Shown piece after piece: positions 56,901 to 64,000 of a DNA stretch of 64,000 bases. This stretch comes from Hetaerina americana (Eukaryota > Arthropoda > Insecta > Odonata > Calopterygidae): the NCBI GenBank assembly GCA_022747635.1, contig JAKTNV010000003.1:26489830-26553829 (forward strand). The letters are read 5' to 3'. Under the pieces are notes generated by a model, which searched no databases, was not told the origin of the DNA, and saw only the letters and a list, made by a program, of their open reading frames with translations. The position numbers and the translations under genes were made by a program. The first letter of the stretch is position 1. Every line of letters starts with the position of its first letter.

Positions 56901-59343
56901 CCCCATCCTACCAATGCTCCATAAGGGAAAGATGGCGCTACTACTTCACCCCGAGGATCCAACTTCTGGCGTCTTGGTTTCACGCGGTCTGAAATCTGCG
57001 AAAGAGCCAACAAAAATTCGTAAAAGGAATAATTAATGTTTACCCTGATACTAAATTTTGTACACAGGGAAAAAAATTAAGGTGCGCACTTGCATGCTCA
57101 GGACGAAATTCTTTTGAGGAATTTGCACTGAAATCGTAAGTACACGTCATACATAAGTTTCAATTTTGTCCATGTATTGCCACAACCATATTGTTTTCTA
57201 ACAATGGCTGTTTTATTATATTAATGTTAATCCACATAATTTATCTCTCCAGAATAACTAGGAAAATTTTCTCTTAATGAAGTAACATCTACCGATTTTC
57301 ACAGACAAATTCGAGTAAAAACTAAAATATTAATAATCAGAGCTTCACGTGTATACAAACTAATTTTAATTAAAATAATTTGATACATGTATATCTTATT
57401 AATCTACAAAATACTTTATGGCGCTCAGAATTAAGGAAAAGTAAGAAAGCGTGGAAGCAAATAATATCGGTCAAATATTTTTCGATTCATACAGTTAAAA
57501 AGCAAGCAAGCGTAACTAGGACTTATGATATGACAGAGTACTCAAGGGTTTACTTCCAACTCCGAAGGGAAAATTACCCCACGCTAATTTTAGATTACTA
57601 CATTCAATTAAAAAATGAGAAAGCAGCCGATAAATATAATACTCGTACTTCGTTCGCAATTATCAAAATACCAACACCGTCAAGTGCTGTCCCTAACAGC
57701 CATATTATCGAGAAAGATTGCGCCGAAATGCCTCTTCGTTGATTGCTAGATGTCCTGACGTTGACAGAATTGGGAGGCTATATTCCAAACGGCCTCGGCC
57801 GCAAGCCCATATTTGTGGCAAACAGAAGATGACGTAATTGTAGAAGTAATTAATAGAAACGCAATTATTTTTTATGTATGGAAGCCACCCAATGTATACT
57901 CATGCGATTGAACCAAATAATATTTTTGGTAATTTTAAGTTAAATTAAGTAAGCTCAATCTTGAAGTTGCCATGCAAATAAACAAGGATTATCTACAGCT
58001 ACGGAACATGTCAGATAAACAAGAGGTACTTTTTTCATTCAAGGACTTGAGAGTCTTGACATAATTGAATAAAGATATAATTAATAATCCACTATCTGTT
58101 AACAACTCGTAGCCTCAGTGTATGATTTCAATCTGCAAAATGAGGCTAAAAAAATACAAGGTAAATGAAAAGGTAGCTTATACGTATAACCAAGAAGCAA
58201 TGATCAGGAATCGGACATTTTGGACCTTAGGGCAGATTTCTGAACCAAGCCATTTATTATAAGCTAATTACTTGAAGAGACGTAGGTTACCAAAAACATC
58301 ATTCCCGTACGCGGTATTACATTCATCTTTTTATATAGATTTACTAATTTCCACATGTAGTTACTTTAAAAAAAAGGTATATTAACTGAGAAGAGAGAGA
58401 GTTTATTGTTTCGGCCGAATTAATATGGAAAGAGATTTGCCAAAATACATCGCAAACGAGTGCAGGTGAAGGTTAAATTATGTTCCAAAAGATTGCAAGG
58501 TTATAAAGGTGACGACATATTAAGTTGCAAATTTTGCTTAAAAATATCGACTTCAAAGATGTTGGTCTCTACAAATCAAACAATTCCTTTTCATAAAAAT
58601 ATTTTGTGAAACGAATAAATAATTCCCACATGTTGGCATGATTGTCATTAAAAATGTTGAAAATTAAAATATCTAAAAAGATATACGCATATTGACCAAT
58701 AATTTGAAAAACTCTCAATATATTCACCATAAACTCATTAGAACAAGTAGTTCAATCGCCGACAAGTATTTCTATTCAATGAAATGAATTTAAATGAGGT
58801 AAGTGAGAAATAAAACATTAACTGAAAACATTCACGTTGGAAACTGACAGCGCTGACAAGAAACGGACGTAGGAAATGCTTTTGATAGTATGCGTGACAG
58901 TATAAACTGGTTTATTCCAAAAAGAAGGAAGCGCGTTACTGAGGCACCAAGATGATACAGCAGAGAGGTCAGGTAGGAGGAAGCAAAGAACAATTCATGC
59001 AAAAATTTTAAATAGTTAAAAAGGTAATAAATAAAATCTAAAAAAGGTCTCAGAAGAGAAAATCAGAAGAGTGTAGAGTAAATAAGAAGAAGAATATACG
59101 CAGCTCATTACGTACCTTTAAATGCAAAATGTCGTCGGAATATTTAGAGATTGACCCCAAATCCTTTTGATTCTGCATCAGGGTAATACAAGAAAAAAAA
59201 ACAGATGTAATTTCTTTAAAGGCAATAAATGGTTAAATTGAATAACAAAAAGAGTAAAAAAGCCAAATTGAATGAAAAAGTCAATATTATCAACAGTTTT
59301 TTTAAAGCGTACATAGCAAGTAAGGAACCCTACCGCACTACTA
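56901..59343. other. AT-rich DNA; one unassigned 120-codon frame
   Basis: The frame 57380-57742 is open for 120 codons with ordinary residue composition, but it begins at a TTG. The first ATG in frame lies at about codon 51, leaving about 70 codons. It has no domain that I can name and no splice or transposon context. The remainder is AT-rich, with a purine-leaning patch near 58920-59100. Confidence 0.4.
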
Positions 59344-59351
59344 AAGAGGTC
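59344..59351. repeat. Target-site duplication of SINE C, left
   Basis: AAGAGGTC is repeated at 59654-59661 on the other side of the element, as expected from target-primed reverse transcription. Confidence 0.65.
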
Positions 59352-59653
59352 GTGAGTAGTAGTTTTTAGGGGAGAATACCGACAGTTGAGGTCATTTGTG
59401 CGATTAGGAATGGACAGGAAAGGATGAAGGGTGGAGAGATACCCAGCATCGGCATTAGCCTACTCTTAACGAAAGGAGCCAAGGGGTCCGCAGCTTAACG
59501 TCCCATCCGACGGACAGCGTACTCACTCAAAGTGCTCTCCACGAATCACCTCAAGTAGGGATCGGGATACCACTGAAAAATATTTCGCCGTCGGGATTCG
59601 AACCCGGGCCCTCTGAGTGGGCAGCAAGTACGTTAGCCATCATTCCGATCCCC
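59352..59653 (-). mobile_element. SINE family C, nearly complete, with target-site duplication
   Basis: On the minus strand the element starts GGGGATCGGAATGATGGCTA with an A box in GATGGCTAACGTACTTGC, followed by an anticodon-arm-like segment and a textbook B box, GGGTTCGAATCCC (plus coordinates 59593-59605). The body contains GTCCGTCGGATGGGACGTTA and AGCTGCGGACCCCTTGG, a motif combination that looks like the conserved central domains known in several invertebrate SINE families. The duplicated 8-mer AAGAGGTC flanks both ends (59344-59351 and 59654-59661), with further partial similarity outside. It is the only copy of this family here and appears younger than the family A copies. Confidence 0.85.
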
Positions 59654-59661
59654 AAGAGGTC
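59654..59661. repeat. Target-site duplication of SINE C, right
   Basis: This is the second copy of AAGAGGTC, directly beyond the tRNA-like head of the element. Confidence 0.65.
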
Positions 59662-60578
59662 ATCATTGATACATTACTGTTCCCGGAAGTAAAAGGAAAA
59701 CAGCTCCGAAAAATAAGCGATTATGTAGATGCTTTAATAAATACCGCTAAAACACTATAAGAACTAGATAAAAATATGAATCGCATCTCATGTGAAAACA
59801 GTTTTCTGAAAGTCAGTAGAACCAGGCTCACTGCTTTCCAAGCTAGCTCAAATAATCCTTGAATCAGGAGAAAAGTAGGATCACAATGAGTAAAGACTGA
59901 TTTCTTTAGCATAGGAATCCTGTTAAATCTCAGAATACATCATCGTTAACAATATGATTCCCTTCCACGACAGTCGGAATATACTTGACCAAAGAAGCAG
60001 AGTACCCTTCCCAAACGATCACTTTCCACGTCTTTATTCCCTTCCCACCCGCTCACCCCTCCCGCTCAATCCTCATCCTCAGTTTGAACGAACAACGTGC
60101 TACGGGAAGTGGTTCTGCCCTCACCTCTTCCCGTGTCATGGTCAACACATACTTTTCTTCTCCAATGATATTAACCTTGTTGACTGAAATGTCGATATCG
60201 GAGAATTTGGTCACCCCTTTAATAACTTCATTTGCTCTGTAATATTCACCTCTGGTGGAGTTGATATCCGAGTCAGATATCTATCCACAACGGCGAAACT
60301 GCTCTGTTTCATTCCTGAATATAGCTAACGATGTAGATGATGCCAGAAAACTAATAAATCATGTTCATAGGAATGTAGCTCAACACCATTTTCATGCAAG
60401 AATATTAGTGTACAATTAATACGGAGTAAAAGTTAAAAACTTATAGAGATGGAATACATATATGTACGGAATGATTCTATTATAAAAAGAAATATAATTG
60501 CTGTCGGTGAACCGATTGTAAGTGGGTTAAATTGATCTCTGGTAATTTCCAAATGAATTAACCAGACTACTACTCATA
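59662..60578. other. Nothing recognised; mild pyrimidine bias at 60000-60130
   Basis: The sequence is mixed to AT-rich. Frames at 59954-60187 and 59985-60242 overlap in different frames and have no domains. The TA at 60577-60578 is the mariner target site. Confidence 0.5.
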
Positions 60579-60608
60579 CAGGGTTCGTCCGGAAAATAAT
60601 TGTACTGA
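60579..60608 (+). repeat. mariner left terminal inverted repeat
   Basis: 30 bp, 29 matching the right end in reverse complement; the mismatch is at position 22 (T here, G in the right end). The preceding TA is the target duplication. Confidence 0.95.
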
Positions 60609-60773
60609 TTTTTCCCGCCACTCCAGGCGCGCCCAGCACCGCTCTGATGGGCTGCGATTGGAGGGGGGTATGTTGGTAAGCGACGCTGAAAAAGGTAGTC
60701 GGCTCTGAGCTGTGGTGTAGTGAGGAGCTCTGTTAACGCGAACCTCCACGCTCGACCCACGTCACGGAACGCG

Positions 60774-61434
60774 ATGCCGAAGTTTTTGGAGCAGCGTTAT
60801 TCCATCAAATTTGCGGTAAAGCTTGGGAAATCGTCTACCGAAACTGTCGGTATGATTAACCAGGCTTACGGGGAGTCAGCCATGTCCAGAAACATGATCT
60901 TTCGGTGGCACAAGATGTTCGTGGAGGGCAGAGAAGAGGTCGACGACGAACCACGGCCTGGACGCCCATCAACGACACTCACCGACGAAAATGTGCGAAA
61001 AGTTCGCGATGTACTGAACTGTGATCGTCGTCTTAGTGTTCGGATGATAGCAGAGCAGTGTAATGCTCGACAGGCTTCGAAAACGAGTCGCCCGCGTCCG
61101 GCCAGCGATCAAAAACATCTGGCGGCTGCATCACGACAATGCGCCGTCTCACACCGCGCTTGTCGTGTCGGACTTCTTGGCCAAGCACGGCGTGGCAACG
61201 CTGCCGCACCCGCCCTACAGCCCGGACTTGGCACCACCGGACTTCTTTCTGTTCCCGAAGATAAAGAGGAGTTTGAAAGGAACGCGATACGGAACTTTGG
61301 ACGCCGTCAAAGAGGCCGTGACGACGTGTCTTCGAGAGGTTCCCGATGATGCCTTCGCGGGAGCGTTCCAGGAATGGGAACGCCGCTGGAACAAGTGTAT
61401 CGACTCACAAGGGTCCTATTTTGAGGAATATTAG
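60774..61434 (+). pseudogene. mariner transposase, N- and C-terminal parts joined by an out-of-frame deletion
   Basis: The start is set at the ATG at 60774 (MPKFLEQRYSIKFAVKLGKS), the usual mariner beginning; an earlier open stretch from 60720 starts at a GTG. Residues 1 to about 96 hold the two helix-turn-helix DNA-binding modules, with MSRNMIFRWHKMFVEGRE as the end of the first, the GRPST linker and LSVRMIAEQ of the second. The junction lies near 61062. From there the +1 frame (61063-61434) gives LDRLRKRVARVRPAIKN, HHDNAPSH with the second catalytic Asp, and YSPDLAPPDFFLFPKIK with the third, 34 residues apart (DD34D spacing), ending FEEY. The first catalytic Asp region is deleted and the frame is broken, so no active enzyme can be made. 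Confidence 0.93.
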
Positions 61435-61475
61435 CTTAACATATGTAAAAGTGTAATAAATTTTTTTTCCTGAGC

Positions 61476-61505
61476 TCAGTACACTTATTTTCCGGACGAA
61501 CCCTG
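61476..61505 (-). repeat. mariner right terminal inverted repeat
   Basis: This is the reverse complement of the left end with one mismatch; the following TA is the target duplication. Confidence 0.95.
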
Positions 61506-61534
61506 TACACTATTTCCTTTTTCAGGTTCTTGGA

Positions 61535-61726
61535 CACCCTTCATAGTGGTCAGAAATCCTAACCCTCCCTCCACTACGTTTTGGAAAGATCCGGTGTTCG
61601 AGTCCCGGTTGAGGAAATATTTTTACTCTTGTGATCCGTTCGATTCCGCCTTCCCCACCTCTATTGTGTTCGTCCTTTATATGTGTTCCTATCCCTTTTC
61701 CTTATATCTGTTTCTGTATATATGAG

Positions 61727-61784
<58 letters not shown>
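61535..61784 (+). mobile_element. SINE family B copy with tRNA-like head and TA tail
   Basis: The head is about 61540-61613: an A-box-like CATAGTGGTCAGAAATCC, then a B box GGTGTTCGAGTCCCGG (61593-61608). The body (TGATCCGTTCGATTCCGCCT, CCCACCTCTATTGTG, TGTGTTCCTATCCCTTTTCC) closely matches 30541-30660. It ends in a TA run (61736-61784). The copy begins about 30 bp past the right end of the mariner. Because the same body precedes a TA run in both copies, the run is part of the element or grows from its tail. Confidence 0.82.
61736..61784. repeat. TA microsatellite at SINE B tail
   Basis: About 24 uninterrupted TA units. Confidence 0.93.
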
Positions 61785-61785
<1 letters not shown>

Positions 61786-61790
61786 GCATA

Positions 61791-62380
61791 TATGTAAGCA
61801 TTTATAATTTCCCCTCCCTAAGAATTTTCTGCTCCTTTGAGTTTCCTCCAAAATATGTCTTTGTCAACTCTATCGAACGTTCCTTCATTTACCATGCTTC
61901 AAGTCCATATTATTACATGCATTTCTCTATCTCAAAGACGAGGTTTCCCTAGCCCATAGGAACACGTATGTCAATCTTTTTTATTCTTTACTAAGGGTGC
62001 TGATCAGCAAGCTCGCCACATACTAAGCTATACGATTGTATACAAGTGTAATTCAAGCTATACTTTTTTAACCCTCCTTAAATTCACTCTCATCAGTCAA
62101 ACGCCATCGTTGTGTCTTATTCTGGAGTATATAAAATGAAAATGAATAAAATTTTTGGTAGAAAATGCAGCATAAATATTTGAACTGCGATACTTGTTTT
62201 GACCTAATATGTTTTTATACTTCCGTCATTATTATTGGTATTCCATTGGTTAACGTAGACTTCGAATGGTCACAGCCTCTACGACTGTACAACAATAAAT
62301 TTACTTGTTTCTCCTAACAAAAAAACACAACCTAACATCGCGCACAACAGTAAGTCCCTCTTCAATTCTACTTACTTATT
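61791..62380. other. Nothing recognised
   Basis: AT-rich to mixed, without recognisable elements. Confidence 0.5.
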
Positions 62381-62384
62381 TACT

Positions 62385-62885
62385 CCCTTCATTCTATCCA
62401 ACATGCCTATCCTGTTCCTACCATTCCTCGTTTGCCTAGCGTCTCCCAAATATTTCAATCTTCAATATTCAACATTCCAATCTCAATCAAAGTGCAATGA
62501 ATCTTTCTTTCTTGATTTCTTTGGAATTCTCCCAACAATCCTCCCTTCTGCAATCTCCATTATCCCAAGCGGTCCAATCGGCCGACATAATGAAGGGCCT
62601 TCGGTTTCCGAAATGTAAACAAGTTTTAAACACCCCATCGCCGGTCAAAACACTGGTCTCTTTTGGGTTTCTCCTAACAATCCTCTCTTCTACCCAACTC
62701 TACCTAGTACTTCCTCCTTTGTTTTCCTTTGCTAATTTTAACTATTCCATCATTCTCCGCACCCACATTTCAAAAGGCTCCAATATACGCCTTTCATTCT
62801 GCTGCAATGAGCATGTTTCCGCGCCGTACAATAGCCCGTTCCATATTAAATATTTAACGAGCTTTATTCTTTAACTTCTTACTCA
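62385..62885 (-). mobile_element. LINE remnant, reverse-transcriptase C-terminus (family of 38.2 and 50.8 kb)
   Basis: The minus strand from about 62838 reads LLYGAETCSLQQNERRILEP and then FEMWVRRMMExLKLAKENK. This is the family segment LYGxETWxLxxxDxRRLEAFEMWxWRRM, with YGAETC being the characteristic YGxETW. After stops and shifts, NRIGMLDRMK-type sequence near 62410-62395 suggests the protein tail. Pairwise, the + strand here resembles 50840-51220 over several stretches (for example CTCCCAACAATCCTCCC and TTCAAAAGGCTCCAATATACGC), which supports one family. Several stops make it inactive. Confidence 0.72.
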
Positions 62886-62929
62886 ACTTTCCTGCCACCA
62901 ATTCGATTATGCATGTGGACGGCTCGATT

Positions 62930-63110
62930 TGAGGGGGCGTTTAAAGTCTTTGCGGGGGTGGCGAAACGTCTATGGCTTAGGTATTGGGAGGCAGAGTGTT
63001 TAGGAGGGCTGGAGGAGGGAAGGGGCATCACGCGAGGGGAACATGGTGGGAGGGTAGGAGCGAGGCTTGGGGGAAGAGGGGGAAGGAGACATGGGCGGTG
63101 GCCGGGGGGA
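62930..63110 (-). repeat. Purine-rich block
   Basis: G/A-rich sequence directly following the C/T-rich (minus-strand LINE) segment. A small pyrimidine patch lies at 63235-63300. The frames here are Gly/Arg-rich low complexity. Confidence 0.5.
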
Positions 63111-63300
63111 AGGACAGATACACGTTCCTCTTCTCAGGGTGTGTGCGCCATCTGTGTCCCGGGAAAGGGTTTATTGGATGTGATGCGGAAGTAGAAATGG
63201 GAGAGGGGGAGCGGAGCCGTTGGTGCTGGAGCCTTCATCTCCCCCTAATTCCCCCACCTCCCTCAGTCCCCTCCTCTCCATGCTCACTTTATTTCCCTCT

Positions 63301-64000
63301 CGTTCGCAGTTGATGGGTGCTGCCAAAGTATTGGGAGTGTGGAAGACGACACTCACCAAAAAGTCTATTTTTGGAAAAATAGTTTAGCTAGACTTGTCAA
63401 GAAGGAGAGGACAAAAAAAGATGACCCCTCAGAAAAAATATTGACATTAAAAAGGTTCAAAAAAGCATAAGCGCACCACATAGGAATAACACGGGGTTAT
63501 TGATGCTTAGCACCAAATCTGATGGCAAGGTTAGTTAATTTCTGGGTGTCGCGCTGATATATTACGTTGAGTGTTCTAAAATTGATACTTCCGGTAGGCT
63601 CTCGTGTCAAACACACTTAAGTCGAGAAATGGTAGGAATCTTGACAAATCATCAACATGTTGGCTCCGAGAGGAATATATTTAAATATGTAGCTACAAGT
63701 GATTGGGTGTGCGAGAGTTCACATACACAGGTAAACACAAGAATCGATTAGTCGTCAAAGTAAGAATTGAATAACCCAGTCGCATAATAAAAGTATAGAA
63801 ACGTCAATAGCAAAGAACTTCATGAATGAAAACTGAACGAACTTTTAAAATGAGAATCTGAATGCCGATATTAAGAGATGACATTTTGTTAAAGTACAGT
63901 ACAATAAAATTTACGTGTAAATAAGATTTTATAAAAAGTGGCTGAGATAAGTTTCTAATAAAGATTATAAATGGATGAAATACTATCTATAATAAGAAAA
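63301..64000. other. AT-rich DNA, nothing recognised
   Basis: No gene, RNA or repeat was recognised up to the window end. Confidence 0.5.

Larger units (their letters stand above)
60579..61505 (+). mobile_element. mariner-family transposon, internally deleted (non-autonomous)
   Basis: The 927-bp element is bounded by 30-bp terminal inverted repeats (60579-60608 and 61476-61505; outer sequence CAGGGTTCGTCCGGAAAATA) that differ at one position. It is flanked by TA on both sides (60577-60578 and 61506-61507), the standard mariner target duplication. The two ends of a transposase gene are present but the middle is missing. A typical mariner is about 1.3 kb with a transposase near 345 residues, so about 0.37 kb is lost. 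The high similarity of the ends and the intact flanks suggest relatively recent insertion. Such deletion derivatives can be mobilised in trans if an active transposase exists. Confidence 0.96.

Noticed and set aside
57380..57742. 120-codon frame of ordinary composition
   Set aside because: It starts at TTG; only about 70 codons follow the first ATG. There is no recognised domain and no gene context.

Overview
The window reads as eukaryotic, most likely arthropod (perhaps insect), non-coding DNA from a large, repeat-rich genome. The basis is a mariner element with TA target duplication, several tRNA-derived SINE families, degraded non-LTR retrotransposons, long TA, CA and CT microsatellites, and no operon-like or densely coding structure. 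I cannot name the species. I found no exon or host gene I would defend. The long open frames nearly all lie in pyrimidine- or purine-rich tracts where stop codons are rare, and their products are low-complexity (Pro, Ser, Leu and His, or Glu, Gly and Arg).

Layout. 1-4860: AT-rich DNA broken by pyrimidine-rich blocks. 4860-7170: a minus-strand LINE remnant, a partial SINE (family A), a decayed mariner-like transposase fragment, and a perfect 35-bp inverted repeat with a 13-nt loop. 7171-30540: mostly featureless AT-rich DNA alternating with strand-skewed blocks (purine 9.2-9.75 kb; pyrimidine 14.6-15.4, 16.8-17.95, 20.1-20.8 and 24.5-25.05 kb; purine 25.1-25.6 kb; pyrimidine 27.8-28.4 kb), with isolated tRNA-like SINE heads at 14.0 and 24.0 kb. 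30.5-31.85 kb: a compact repeat cluster with a SINE B copy and its TA tail, then a nested inverted structure made of 103-bp outer arms and two head-to-head SINE A copies around a CA/TA microsatellite.

31.85-50.7 kb: further AT-rich DNA, a plus-strand LINE remnant (38.1-38.8 kb), a purine block (39.7-40.7 kb), a SINE A copy (42.7 kb), a second CR1/jockey-type LINE remnant (44.8-45.4 kb), skewed blocks at 46.3-46.9 and 48.2-49.0 kb, and a 154-bp foldback (49.3 kb). 50.7-64 kb: two minus-strand LINE remnants of the same family as the 38-kb copy, pyrimidine blocks, a SINE (family C) with a recognisable target-site duplication, and a well-preserved but internally deleted mariner (60579-61505) next to a SINE B copy.

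The content is therefore transposon debris plus recurring strand-asymmetric low-complexity islands; nothing here looks like genes working together. The mariner deletion derivative keeps both terminal inverted repeats (29 of 30 matches) and could in principle be moved by a transposase made elsewhere. The most unusual structures are the perfect hairpin at 7088-7170, the nested inverted repeat at 30757-31844, and the repeated polarity switches of the pyrimidine/purine blocks. All alignments were made by eye, so boundaries of decayed elements are approximate.
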